64,000 nucleotides of DNA from contig NZ_CP062167.1 of NCBI RefSeq assembly GCF_014844055.1, positions 124,001 to 188,000 on the forward strand, written 5' to 3'. Shown here piece after piece: positions 9,005-17,190 of the stretch (position 1 is its first letter; every line of letters begins with the position of its first letter). The notes beneath the pieces are model-generated. The model had not been told where the DNA came from. It saw only the letters and a program-made list of their open reading frames with translations, and made no database searches. A program made the translations under genes and the position numbers. The DNA comes from Aureimonas sp. OT7 (GTDB lineage Bacteria > Pseudomonadota > Alphaproteobacteria > Rhizobiales > Rhizobiaceae).

Positions 9005-10063
9005 ATGAGCCCTGAAATGTCCCATTCACACAGCCATGGTCATTCTCATGATGACCATTCCCATGATCACTCCCATGCGCCGACCGTCACGAGCGATAAT
9101 GAGCGCAAGGTCCTTCTCTCGTTCTTCCTGATCCTCACGTTCATGATCGTGGAGGTGATCGGCGGTCTGATCTCAGGATCGCTGGCGCTGCTCGCCGACG
9201 CTGGACATATGCTGAGCGACGCGGCTGCGCTGGCGCTAGCTTATGCCGCCTTTCGGTTCGGACGGCGGGCGGCAGACTCCAACCGGACCTTTGGCTATCT
9301 GCGTTTCGAGGTCCTTGCCGGTTTTATCAACGCAATCACGCTATTCGCGATCGTCGTCTGGATTGTCTATGAAGCCTGGCAGCGCTTTCAGGAACCGCAT
9401 GTTATCCTCGCGGGTCCGATGCTTGGCGTCGCCATTGCGGGGCTCCTCATCAATATTCTCGTGTTCTGGATTCTGACGCGCGGAGATACCGAGCACGTGA
9501 ACATCAAGGGTGCCATCCTTCATGTGTTGGGCGACCTCCTCGGCTCTGTGGCAGCGGTTTCAGCCGCCATCGTGATCATGTACACGGGTTGGACGCTGAT
9601 CGATCCTATCCTCTCGGTGTTTGTCTCCCTGCTGATCCTGCGCGCCGCGTGGAATCTCCTCGGCAAGTCGATACATATCCTGCTTGAAGGTGCGCCAGAT
9701 AACGCGACGCCCGAGAAGATCGAACGCCATCTTGTCGAGAACATCGCTGGCGTGGCGTCGGTGAGCCACATCCATGTCTGGTCGATCACGTCCGGGCGGA
9801 CCTTGGCCACCCTACATGTGCGGCCGAAAGCCGATGTCGATGCTCGCTCGGTGATGCGCGCGGTCGAGCGTGAGTTGAAGTCACAGTTTAAGATCGAACA
9901 TCCGACCATCGCCATCGACTGGAATGACGATGCGGACGCGTGCAGCCTGTCGCAAGCCTCTGCCTTGACGGGGCACGCGCATGGGGATCGACACGACCAT
10001 GATGGGCATCACCACAACCATGGGCCTGAGCATGTCCACAGCAAGCAGGAGCATGAACGTTGA
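9005..10063 (+). CDS. Zinc/cadmium CDF exporter, ZitB/CzcD type
   Basis: A 352-residue inner-membrane Zn(II)/H+ antiporter. It has a His-rich N-terminal tail (MSHSHSHGHSHDDHSHDHSH), six hydrophobic segments, and the two HxxxD metal sites of CDF proteins: GHMLSD in helix 2 and HVLGD in helix 5. The C-terminal cytoplasmic domain has the VSHIHVWSITSG signature, and the chain ends in a second His-rich tail (about 325-350). The start is uncertain: ATG 9005 is reported, and ATG 9017 (MSHSHSH) is equally plausible since neither has a strong ribosome site. It shares an operon with the next gene (4-base overlap), a classic zinc sensor. Confidence 0.93.
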   Translation: MSPEMSHSHSHGHSHDDHSHDHSHAPTVTSDNERKVLLSFFLILTFMIVEVIGGLISGSLALLADAGHMLSDAAALALAYAAFRFGRRAADSNRTFGYLRFEVLAGFINAITLFAIVVWIVYEAWQRFQEPHVILAGPMLGVAIAGLLINILVFWILTRGDTEHVNIKGAILHVLGDLLGSVAAVSAAIVIMYTGWTLIDPILSVFVSLLILRAAWNLLGKSIHILLEGAPDNATPEKIERHLVENIAGVASVSHIHVWSITSGRTLATLHVRPKADVDARSVMRAVERELKSQFKIEHPTIAIDWNDDADACSLSQASALTGHAHGDRHDHDGHHHNHGPEHVHSKQEHER

Positions 10064-10374
10064 AGCAAGCCCCGTCCCTGTCGCAGAACGACGTAACCGT
10101 ACTGGCAGAGACTTTTCGCCTGCTGGGCGATCCTACACGGCTGAGAATTCTGCTCTTTTGCCTGCCGGGTCCAAAGTCCGTCGGCGACATTGTTGAGAGC
10201 CTGGGACTGTCGCAGACACTGGTTAGCCACCATTTACGCCTGCTCAGAGGTGCACGGCTCGTCAGGGGGGAGCGTCGGTCAAAGCAGGTTTTCTACGAAG
10301 TGGCAGACAGTCACGTGAGCGACATGCTGATCGACATGGCAACCCACATCGACGAGGAGCACTTTGATGACTGA
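10060..10374 (+). CDS. ArsR/SmtB family zinc-sensing repressor
   Basis: A 104-residue winged-helix repressor. The recognition region is SVGDIVESLGLSQTLVSHHLRLLR (about residues 47-70). The C-terminal helix keeps the complete alpha-5 metal site of SmtB/CzrA: D-x-H-(10)-H-xx-E in DSHVSDMLIDMATHIDEE. The alpha-3 Cys site used for As or Cd sensing is absent. Zn(II) binding in this class releases operator DNA. The TTG start at 10060 overlaps the exporter's stop (TTGA) and is preceded by AGGAG. The likely operator is the large inverted repeat at 8953-9004, giving an autoregulated zinc efflux operon. Confidence 0.9.
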   Translation: MKQAPSLSQNDVTVLAETFRLLGDPTRLRILLFCLPGPKSVGDIVESLGLSQTLVSHHLRLLRGARLVRGERRSKQVFYEVADSHVSDMLIDMATHIDEEHFDD

Positions 10375-10517
10375 CAAACAAGGCTTCTTGGCGATGTGAT
10401 GCCTGTACCGCTGAAGAGCGGGCCGCTAATGCGTTCGTTGAAGCAGGCAGCAGCACTTATCGCCGACACGGCAATCTTCACGCTGCGGTTAAGACCGGGA
10501 CTTAAGCAATTTCGGTC

Positions 10518-10548
10518 TTGACCTTCCAATGGTTGGAGGCTGCACGAT
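10518..10548 (+). promoter_or_regulatory. CueR-type promoter upstream of a small gene and the LysR gene
   Basis: TTGACC (10518-10523), dyad ACCTTCC-AATGGTT-GGAGGCT and a weak -10 (CACGAT, 10543-10548) after 19 bp. It is the fifth site of this kind in the first 11 kb. The stretch 10375-10517 before it shows no supported gene. Confidence 0.65.
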
Positions 10549-10587
10549 CTTGCTTGATACCCGTTTCGTCAATGCAAGGCGGCAGAA

Positions 10588-10764
10588 ATGAAGGACCAAG
10601 CGAAGAACCGTTCGTCCGTCGACAAATTATTCGGCTCGCTGATCGCGGAAGGGTACGTTTATGCAGATGATGCCGCGGACCTCGATGATGGTGCCGACAT
10701 ACGGATTCGTTTGGGCTTTCTCCAGACATTGATGTTGGCGACCAGAAGCAAGGTGGCCGCATAA
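10588..10764 (+). CDS. Small hypothetical protein (58 aa)
   Basis: A 58-residue acidic frame (MKDQAKNRSSVDKLFGSLIA... ending TRSKVAA) with no signal peptide or membrane helix and no Cys. It starts 40 bp after the CueR-type promoter and its stop codon overlaps the LysR start by one base (TAATG), which suggests translational coupling. I do not recognise it. The GGCGG before the ATG is a weak ribosome site. Position makes a metal-induced small protein plausible, but function is unknown. Confidence 0.4.
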   Translation: MKDQAKNRSSVDKLFGSLIAEGYVYADDAADLDDGADIRIRLGFLQTLMLATRSKVAA

Positions 10765-11711
10765 TGCGGAAAGGGGTCAAGTGTTCGGATAAAGTCGAGC
10801 TTCGCCATCTCCGCTATTTCGTGGCTGTGGTCGAGCATGGCAGCTTTCGCAAAGCAGGAGCTGCGGTTGGACGGTCGCAAGCTGCAATCAGTCGGTCCAT
10901 TGCCAAGCTGGAAGACGAGATTGGCGCCTCCTTGTTTCACCGGCATACATGGGGCGTATCGCAAACCTATGCCGGCCAGCGATTCCTCGTACACGCCCGC
11001 AGGGTCATCAGGACTGTTGGAGAAGGCGCTCGAGAGGTTGCCTCCGCAGGTCGTTCTGAAAAGGGACGTGTCCGGATCGGTATTTATTCCTCGATCGCTT
11101 CCGGCTTTTTGGCGGAGTTGCTGGAAGTTTACGGCAGGCGACATAGCGCGGTGAGAATCGAAGTGGCTGACGGGAACCCCGCAGAGCATGTCGCAGCGAT
11201 CCGGCAACTCAATCTCGACGTCGCCTTCATCACTGGAACACGAGACTGGCCGGATTGCGAACGCGTCCTCTTGTGGTCGGAGCGTGTGTTCGTGGTCTTG
11301 CCTGACCATCATGCCTTAGCCAACAGGGAGGAAGTCGTATGGCGCGATCTGGCCGACGAGTCCTTTATCGTCAGCGAGACTGCTCCGGGACAGGAAATTT
11401 ACGATCATCTGGTGCGGCGGCTGGCGGATCTCGGCAGGCATCCCGAGATCCAGGTGCAATATGTCGGTCGGGATAATCTGGTGCCGCTTGTCGCCCTCGG
11501 CCGAGGGCTGACTTTGGTGAGCGAAGCCATCACCGTCGCACAATTTCCGGGTGTGGTTTACCGACCGATCCTCGGCGAGGTTCTGCCCTTTTCGGCCGTC
11601 TGGTCGGCGAGCAACGACAATCCCGCCTTCCGTCGCTTTCTCAGTCTGGCGAAAGCAATGGCCGTCAGACCTGCGACTTCGGAGACAGGACGGAGCGCCG
11701 TGCTTTCGTGA
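10764..11711 (+). CDS. LysR family transcriptional regulator
   Basis: A 315-residue regulator. The N-terminal winged helix is clear: ELRHLRYFVAVVEHGSFRKAGAAVGRSQAAISRSIAKLEDEIGASLFHR, cut here into the usual HTH pattern at residues about 12-60. A type 2 periplasmic-binding-like effector domain follows (VRIGIYSSIASGFL, about 95 onward). The ligand is unknown. Its 3' end overlaps the convergent DUF2274 gene of the trb operon by 47 bp, so it sits at the cargo/transfer boundary. A LysR gene at this place next to trbI is a familiar arrangement in alphaproteobacterial ICEs (recollection), so it may belong to the backbone rather than the metal cargo. Confidence 0.85.
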   Translation: MRKGVKCSDKVELRHLRYFVAVVEHGSFRKAGAAVGRSQAAISRSIAKLEDEIGASLFHRHTWGVSQTYAGQRFLVHARRVIRTVGEGAREVASAGRSEKGRVRIGIYSSIASGFLAELLEVYGRRHSAVRIEVADGNPAEHVAAIRQLNLDVAFITGTRDWPDCERVLLWSERVFVVLPDHHALANREEVVWRDLADESFIVSETAPGQEIYDHLVRRLADLGRHPEIQVQYVGRDNLVPLVALGRGLTLVSEAITVAQFPGVVYRPILGEVLPFSAVWSASNDNPAFRRFLSLAKAMAVRPATSETGRSAVLS

Positions 11712-11904
11712 ACCCCCTGTCAGTGGCGATAAAGCGCTCCAACATTGGCACGATCAGCCTGACAGGATCAGCGGCGGGTTGGCCGGTCTCGCGGGCCAGC
11801 ACCTCGGCATAGGTCGCAAGATCGCGATGAAGCGGCCCCGGCAGCTCTACCGTAACCTTGACGGGCTTGTCCTCGACGATGGGACCGAGTTTCAGTTTTG
11901 TCAT
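11665..11904 (-). CDS. DUF2274 protein, end of the trb operon
   Basis: A 79-residue soluble protein (MTKLKLGPIVEDKPVKVTVE...). The sequence VKVTVELPGPLHRDLATYAEVL followed by PVRLIVPMLERFIATDRGF matches DUF2274, short proteins found directly after trbI in alphaproteobacterial transfer operons. The beta strand plus two helices suggest a ribbon-helix-helix-like fold, but its role is not established. It starts two bases after the trbI stop codon and is the last gene of the operon. Confidence 0.85.
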   Translation of the reverse strand: MTKLKLGPIVEDKPVKVTVELPGPLHRDLATYAEVLARETGQPAADPVRLIVPMLERFIATDRGFTKARRSVLSPKSQV

Positions 11905-11906
11905 GC

Positions 11907-13034
11907 TCAACCTCCTGCGGGCTCGAATACCAGGTCGCGGGTCACAATAATCCTGACCGGAAAGCCGGGCCGGATGGTGAGCGTCGGCGCGACCTGCAAT
12001 TGGCGCTGGACGATCTGCTGCCCGGCCTGATTGACGGTATCCTGTGCGCCGTCGCGAATGGCGCGGATCAACCGGTCCTCGTCGCTGGTCGCCAGCTCTG
12101 TACCGACCGCGAGCAGTGTGGAAAGCCCTGCCGCTTTCATCAGATCCCACCAGTGATAATCGACGCCATCCTCAAGCCCGGCGTAACCGGAAGCGTCCGC
12201 GCCCGGCAGGCGCTCCAGAACGATGGAGCGGCCGCCCGGCAGGATCAGGCGATTCCACACCAGCAGGACGCGGCGCTGGCCGAAGGTCACGCCGTCATCA
12301 TATTGGCCGATGATGCGCGTTCCCTGCGGGATCAGAAGCAGCGAGCCGGTCGGGCTGTCATAGACGTTTTCGGTGACCTGCGCGGTGATCTGGCCCGGCA
12401 GATCGGAGCGGATTCCGGTGATGAGTGCGGCCGGAATGACGGCTCCAGCCTGAAGGATGTAGGGCGATGCCGGCGGCGTGACGCGATCTGGCGCAACCGT
12501 CTGTCGGTCGACCGGGCTATTGAGGAAAGCCGCGTGCCTGTTCTGCCCTGTGCCGTCCGGCTGCAAGCCTATCCCGGCTATTCCTGGCATGGCCGTTCCC
12601 GCTGTCCCGCCAGAACGCGACCCGGACTGGAAGAACACGTTGCTCAAGCGCGCGGCCTCTTCCTCGGCGCGGCGGCGCTCCTCTTCGGGATCGACGGCTG
12701 GTGTGGTGATTGCCGGAGGCGCGACTGGCTGCCCCCGGTTCTGCGCGTCGAGGATCGGACGGCCAAGGTCGCCCGGCAATGCCGGTCCCAGGACGGGGCC
12801 GGTATAGTCGCGCGGCAGACCGGCGAGGCCGTCAGCCGTGGGTCGGTTTTCGGTCGAATAGAGTTCGCCGCCACCCGGCCCCGCATCGCGGGTCTGGAGC
12901 GCATAGATCAAGGTTCCGGCGATGCCGAGAAGCGCGACCGCGCCAACGCTTGCCAGCAACTTTCGGGACAGGCGGGTGACACGAGGCGGCTCGGCGCGCA
13001 GGCGCATGGGGGCGGCGGTATCGGTATCGCTCAT
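11907..13034 (-). CDS. trbI: TrbI, VirB10-like channel scaffold
   Basis: A 375-residue inner-membrane protein that spans the periplasm and links both membranes in the mating channel. A cytoplasmic tail (residues 1-26) precedes one helix (LLASVGAVALLGIAGTLIYAL), then a Pro-rich periplasmic linker and the VirB10/TrbI beta-barrel domain from about residue 190 (AGAVIPAALITGIRSDLPGQITAQVTENV and GTRIIGQYDDGVTFGQRRVLLVWNRL motifs, quoted in part). ATG 13034 overlaps the trbG stop (ATGA). Upstream open frame is just overlap with trbG. Confidence 0.93.
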   Translation of the reverse strand: MSDTDTAAPMRLRAEPPRVTRLSRKLLASVGAVALLGIAGTLIYALQTRDAGPGGGELYSTENRPTADGLAGLPRDYTGPVLGPALPGDLGRPILDAQNRGQPVAPPAITTPAVDPEEERRRAEEEAARLSNVFFQSGSRSGGTAGTAMPGIAGIGLQPDGTGQNRHAAFLNSPVDRQTVAPDRVTPPASPYILQAGAVIPAALITGIRSDLPGQITAQVTENVYDSPTGSLLLIPQGTRIIGQYDDGVTFGQRRVLLVWNRLILPGGRSIVLERLPGADASGYAGLEDGVDYHWWDLMKAAGLSTLLAVGTELATSDEDRLIRAIRDGAQDTVNQAGQQIVQRQLQVAPTLTIRPGFPVRIIVTRDLVFEPAGG

Positions 13035-14059
13035 GACGACGATCCTCCCGTGGTCGTGCTGGCTGGTTCTGCTGCGGCCTGCGTCGGGTTGATGCGGACG
13101 ATCCTGACCACTTGCTGCCGATCGCCGCTGCCAAGGCGCAGTTCGGCCGCACCGAACAGGCGGTCCACGATCAGGACATTCTGGTGGACACGGCTGTTGA
13201 CGATCTGCGTTTCTCCGTCCGACCCGATGACGAACAAAGGCGGCATTTCGCCCTGCACGATGCCGCGCGAGAAAATGACATAGACGCGGCGGCCATCGTC
13301 GAAGACGGAGAGCGGCCGCCATGGCGGGCTGTCGCCCCGCACCTGCAATCCGTAGCGATAGTTCCGCGCCGCCTCGGCGGGGATGATGGGCGCGGCGGGC
13401 GTGGTGGCACGGCTTCCCGCCGGCGCCGCGGGATAGGCCCATGCGACGGAAGGCATGTAGAGCGATTCCCGCGCGCGCAGCTCGATCATGTAGGTGCGCC
13501 GGTCGGTGGTCACGACAAGGTTGGTGGAAATGTCCGGGCGTGTCGGCTTCACGAGGATGTGGACGCGGCGGTTCGCGCCCGAACCGGATTCGGTGTCGCC
13601 AATGATCCATCGTGTCGTATCCCCGGCCGCAATAGGTCCCGCGCCGGTCAGGCTTTCGCCCGGCGCCAGCGCGATATTTGTGATCTGGCCGGGGGCCGCA
13701 TAGACCTGATAGAGCGCGCCTTCGCTCCACGGATAAATCTGGATGGCGTTGTAATAGCCCTCACGGCGAGGTTCGACACGGGCGGCGGCATTGGCGTTTT
13801 CGACACGGCCGTCCGGAGTGCTGGCAGCAGGTCCGCCCCGCGCGACCGTCCAGGCCGGCGGCGTGTGAAGCGGCCGGGGCCGGTCGTCGGTGGCGACCGT
13901 CTGCACGGTGGGCAGCGGCGGCACGTCGGCGTCATAGTTGAATTGCGGCGTCCGGTTGGTCGCGCAGCCGGCCAACATGGTCGCGGAAAGCAGCAAAGCC
14001 GCGAAAGCGGGTTTACGGAAAACCGGAAAACCGGCTCTACGGAAAGTCGTGCGGGTCAT
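13031..14059 (-). CDS. trbG: TrbG, VirB9-like outer-membrane channel protein
   Basis: A 342-residue lipoprotein-like component of the outer-membrane core. The N terminus is basic, then hydrophobic, and ends in LLLSATMLAGCATN, a lipobox whose Cys would be lipidated. The C-terminal part has the VirB9/TrbG pattern (NYRYGLQVRGDSPPWRP, VFDDGRRVYVIFSRG, ending with VNSRVHQNVLIVDRLF). It partners TrbI and TrbF. Start ATG 14059 overlaps the trbF stop (ATGA). Confidence 0.92.
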   Translation of the reverse strand: MTRTTFRRAGFPVFRKPAFAALLLSATMLAGCATNRTPQFNYDADVPPLPTVQTVATDDRPRPLHTPPAWTVARGGPAASTPDGRVENANAAARVEPRREGYYNAIQIYPWSEGALYQVYAAPGQITNIALAPGESLTGAGPIAAGDTTRWIIGDTESGSGANRRVHILVKPTRPDISTNLVVTTDRRTYMIELRARESLYMPSVAWAYPAAPAGSRATTPAAPIIPAEAARNYRYGLQVRGDSPPWRPLSVFDDGRRVYVIFSRGIVQGEMPPLFVIGSDGETQIVNSRVHQNVLIVDRLFGAAELRLGSGDRQQVVRIVRINPTQAAAEPASTTTGGSSS

Positions 14060-14745
14060 TGGCTCATCTCCCGCGACCATGAAATTGCGTTGATGTAGAT
14101 TCCCAGCGGATTGGCGCGTAATCGTTCGGCATCGCGCGGGGGCTGGATCACGACAGTCAGGATCGCGGTCCATCGCTCGGTCGTGGAAAGCTGGCCGTTC
14201 TCGAAATGGCGTTCGGTCCAGGCGACGCGGAAACTGTCCGGCGAAGCCCGGATGACGCTCGACACCTCGACGGCGATCTGCTGGCGGCCGACCTTGGTGA
14301 AGGGATCGTTGGCCCGCGCATAATCGTTCAAGGCCGCCGCGCCCCGGTCGGTGGTGAACTCGTAAGCCCGAAGCCAGTTCTGCCGGACGATGATCGCGTC
14401 CGCCGGGATCGCGCGGACCTGCTCGATGAAGCGGCCGAGATGGAAGGCGATCTGCGGATCGGTCGGGCGATAATCGGCGTTCGCGGGCGCGACAGCCTGC
14501 GCCTGACCGAGATTGTCCACCTGCACCACCCAGGGCACGACGGTTCCACGCGCCGATTGCCAGACGAGCGCGGCGGCAAAGCCGGCCGAGAGGATCAGAC
14601 AGCCGAACGCCATATAGCGCCAGTTCTTCGCCTGCACGCGGGCCGAGCCGATGCGTTCGTCCCAGACCTGTGCGGCTTTTTGATAGGGAGTCTCGGGTTC
14701 CGGCACCTTGCCGTAATGGGTCGTCGGTCGTTTGAAGATGTTCAT
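14056..14745 (-). CDS. trbF: TrbF, VirB8-like assembly protein
   Basis: A 229-residue bitopic inner-membrane protein. A short cytoplasmic tail precedes one helix (YMAFGCLILSAGFAAALVW, about 44-62). The periplasmic NTF2-like domain carries VPWVVQVDNLGQA and WTERHFENG...WTAILTVVIQPP. VirB8 proteins nucleate channel assembly. Its ATG overlaps the trbL stop side by four bases, continuing the coupled gene chain. Confidence 0.93.
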   Translation of the reverse strand: MNIFKRPTTHYGKVPEPETPYQKAAQVWDERIGSARVQAKNWRYMAFGCLILSAGFAAALVWQSARGTVVPWVVQVDNLGQAQAVAPANADYRPTDPQIAFHLGRFIEQVRAIPADAIIVRQNWLRAYEFTTDRGAAALNDYARANDPFTKVGRQQIAVEVSSVIRASPDSFRVAWTERHFENGQLSTTERWTAILTVVIQPPRDAERLRANPLGIYINAISWSREMSQ

Positions 14746-16100
14746 GTGCGGTCACTTTCGGAAAGGCTGACGGAGGAGCCGCCGCCGTGGCTGTCGCCGG
14801 ATCGGACAGCATGAGCAGCAGCCGTGACGCCGTGGCTCATGGCCCGGCCACGCCGCATCTGCTGCGCCCAGGCCGGCGGCCCATCAGGGGTTGAGGGGGT
14901 TGACGGCGCAGGCGACGAATCTCTGCCGACGGTGCCCATGGTCGACGTGCCGCCGGATGCCGCGAATCCGGCTTTCGCACCATCGGAATAGCTGGATTTC
15001 AGGCTGTCGCTGGCGCGGGAGGCGGCGCGCTTGAGTGGTGAAACGGCGGCGGAGGCTCCGGCGCGCGCCACACCGCCAAGGCCGGAGGCGACCCCGGCCG
15101 TGCCGGACCCGCCCAAGGAGCCGAGGGTATAGGCGGACGAAGCCGCACCGGCGGCCGAGGCACCGCCGCGGGCAAGTGCTGCCCCGCCCGAGAGTGCGGC
15201 TGCGCCACCCCGCGCCGCGAGCATGGTCGCGCCACCGGCTGCGATCGCAGCGCCGCCAACCGCAAGGCCAGTCCCGACGGCGGCGCCGGCACTGAGTTGC
15301 GGGCCTCCGGAGACGAGGCCGGTGGCGATGCCGGGGCCGAAGATGCCGAGGCCGAGAAGGGAAAGGGCTGCCAGCACGATCGCCATGGCGTCGTCGATTG
15401 TCGGGGTCGCACCGCCGAAGCCTGCGGTAAACTGGCCGAAGAGCGTGGAGCCGATGCCGATGATGACGGCGAGGACCAGCACCTTGATACCGCTGGAGAT
15501 CACATTGCCCAGCACCCGCTCGGCCATGAAGGCGGTCTTGCCGAACAGGCCGAATGGAATCAGCACGAAGCCGGCCAGCGTGGTCAGCTTGAACTCGATC
15601 AGCGTGACGAAAAGCTGGATTGCCAGGATGAAAAAGGCCAGCACCACCAGCGCCCAGGCGAACAACAGGCACGCGATCTGGATGAAGTTCTCGAAGAAGG
15701 CGATCCAGCCCATCAGGTCCGAAATAGATTCCAGCAGCGGGCGACCGGCGTCCAGCCCGGTTTGGGCAACGCGGCCGGGGCGCAGCAGATCGGCAACCGA
15801 GAAGCCAGTGCCGGACGCCATGAGCCCGAGCCCGGCGAAGCTCTCGAAGACGATCCGTGCGAGATTGTTCCAGTTGCTGATGAGATAGGCGAAGACGCCG
15901 ACGAACAGCGTCTTTTTCACCAACCGCGCAATGATGTCGCCGTCGGCGCCCCAGGCCCAGAACAGTGCGGCGAGCGTCACGTCGATGACGATCAGCGTCG
16001 TGGCGATAAACGCCACCTCGCCGCCGAGCAGGCCGAAGCCGGAGTCGATATAGCTGGTGAAGATGCCGAGAAAATTATCGATGACCCCCGTTCCGCCCAT
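14742..16100 (-). CDS. trbL: TrbL, VirB6-like polytopic channel protein
   Basis: A 452-residue inner-membrane protein. The first two thirds hold about six hydrophobic segments (FIATTLIVIDVTLAALFWAW, LFAWALVVLAFFILAIQLFV and others). The C-terminal third is Ala/Gly/Ser-rich and of low complexity, as usual for TrbL. VirB6/TrbL forms part of the inner-membrane path for DNA. The low-complexity tail makes long spurious frames on the other strand, which I left out. Confidence 0.93.
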   Translation of the reverse strand: MGGTGVIDNFLGIFTSYIDSGFGLLGGEVAFIATTLIVIDVTLAALFWAWGADGDIIARLVKKTLFVGVFAYLISNWNNLARIVFESFAGLGLMASGTGFSVADLLRPGRVAQTGLDAGRPLLESISDLMGWIAFFENFIQIACLLFAWALVVLAFFILAIQLFVTLIEFKLTTLAGFVLIPFGLFGKTAFMAERVLGNVISSGIKVLVLAVIIGIGSTLFGQFTAGFGGATPTIDDAMAIVLAALSLLGLGIFGPGIATGLVSGGPQLSAGAAVGTGLAVGGAAIAAGGATMLAARGGAAALSGGAALARGGASAAGAASSAYTLGSLGGSGTAGVASGLGGVARAGASAAVSPLKRAASRASDSLKSSYSDGAKAGFAASGGTSTMGTVGRDSSPAPSTPSTPDGPPAWAQQMRRGRAMSHGVTAAAHAVRSGDSHGGGSSVSLSESDRT

Positions 16101-16103
16101 GGC

Positions 16104-16391
16104 TCACGGTCTCCCGTTCTGTGCGGGGGTCGCTGGCGCGGGTGTCTTGCCGAGGAAGCGATCGCGGGTCTCGGCCCAGGTTCGGAGGCAGTCGGCATCA
16201 TTGGCCGCCGCCTCGCCCAATGCCTGGCAACGCCGCTGTTCCAGACGCAGCGGATCGGTGGCGGGCTGAAGCGCTGGGACGGAAGGTGCTGGCGCGGGGC
16301 CTTCCTCACGCGACATCTCGATGATCGCCGCCGTGATGGCCACGGCCACGAACACAATGGCCGCGATCCGGGCCAGCACCTTCCCCTCCAT
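16104..16391 (-). CDS. TrbK-alt, putative entry exclusion protein
   Basis: A 95-residue protein with one N-terminal helix (VLARIAAIVFVAVAITAAII) and a short periplasmic part containing two Cys (RRCQALGEAAANDADCLRTW). This matches the alternative TrbK family placed between trbJ and trbL in alphaproteobacterial P-type systems. TrbK proteins reduce re-entry of the same element into a cell that already has it. It lacks the lipobox of classic RP4 TrbK. It starts 16 bp after the trbJ stop. Confidence 0.85.
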   Translation of the reverse strand: MEGKVLARIAAIVFVAVAITAAIIEMSREEGPAPAPSVPALQPATDPLRLEQRRCQALGEAAANDADCLRTWAETRDRFLGKTPAPATPAQNGRP

Positions 16392-16407
16392 ACTCCGCCT
16401 CCTTTCC

Positions 16408-17190
16408 TCAGTTGAACATTCGCGCGTTGCCGGGCTGATAGCCTGACCCCGGCGTCAGGAAACGCTCGCGCTGAATGCGTCCCTGTTCGGCTGCCGTGGC
16501 GCGTTCGGCCTCGGTCAAGGCATTCGCCCGGCCATTGGCCGAGATGACAGCGATCAGGTCCGAAAGCTGCTGCGACTGGAGGGCGAGAAGCTGGTTGCCA
16601 GCCTGGGTCGCCTGAAGCGCGCCGGTCGCCCCCTGGCTTTGGCCGACAAGCTCCGACATTTGCGTGCGATTGCTGTCGATATTGCCGACGACGCCGGCCT
16701 GGACGCGCATGGCGTCCTGCAGGCCGCCGACGGTGTTTTCCCAGCGCGAGCGCGCATCGGCGATCATCTGGGTGTCGGTCGCGGTCAAAGACAGCTTGCC
16801 GTAGTCCTGCTGGAACATCTGATCGATGTTCTGAACGTCGAACGCAATGTTCTGGGCCTGCCCGAGAAGCTGCTGGGTCCGCTGGACGTTCTGCTGAAGC
16901 GCCTGAAGCGAGCTGTGAGGCAGGCTCGCGAGATTGCGGGCCTGGTTGATCAGCATCTGCGCCTCGTTCTGAAGCGAGGTGATCTGGTTGTTGATCTGCT
17001 CCAGCGTACGGGCGGCGGTCAGCAGATTCTCCGCGTGGTTGGTCGGATCATAGACGATCCGGCCGAACCCGCCGAAGAAGGCATGGGCCGGGGTGATGAA
17101 GTCCGGCGCGAGCGCCAGCGGCGCGGCAAGCGAAAGGGCGAGCGCCGAAGCGCTGGCCATGCGGGAAATCCGGGTCTTTGTGCGCGTCAT
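16408..17190 (-). CDS. trbJ: TrbJ, VirB5-like periplasmic transfer protein
   Basis: A 260-residue exported protein with a signal peptide (about 1-37, ending PAHAFF). The mature part is almost entirely helical and Gln-rich (NNQITSLQNEAQMLINQARN, and the coiled-coil QRTQQLLGQAQNIAFDVQNI), typical of TrbJ/VirB5, which sits at the pilus tip or assists its assembly. It overlaps the trbE stop by four bases. Confidence 0.93.
   Translation of the reverse strand: MTRTKTRISRMASASALALSLAAPLALAPDFITPAHAFFGGFGRIVYDPTNHAENLLTAARTLEQINNQITSLQNEAQMLINQARNLASLPHSSLQALQQNVQRTQQLLGQAQNIAFDVQNIDQMFQQDYGKLSLTATDTQMIADARSRWENTVGGLQDAMRVQAGVVGNIDSNRTQMSELVGQSQGATGALQATQAGNQLLALQSQQLSDLIAVISANGRANALTEAERATAAEQGRIQRERFLTPGSGYQPGNARMFN

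Noticed and set aside
10371..10505. A 44-codon frame after the zinc repressor with a CDAC motif
   Set aside because: It could start only at CTG with no close ribosome site, and I know no family for it. It may be a gene remnant.
11898..13283. Long + strand frames over trbI, trbG, trbL and trbE (for example 11898-13283 and 18369-19721)
   Set aside because: They run antisense to well-recognised trb genes, show arginine/glycine/aspartate-rich low-complexity translations and no known domain. They are by-products of high-GC codon use.
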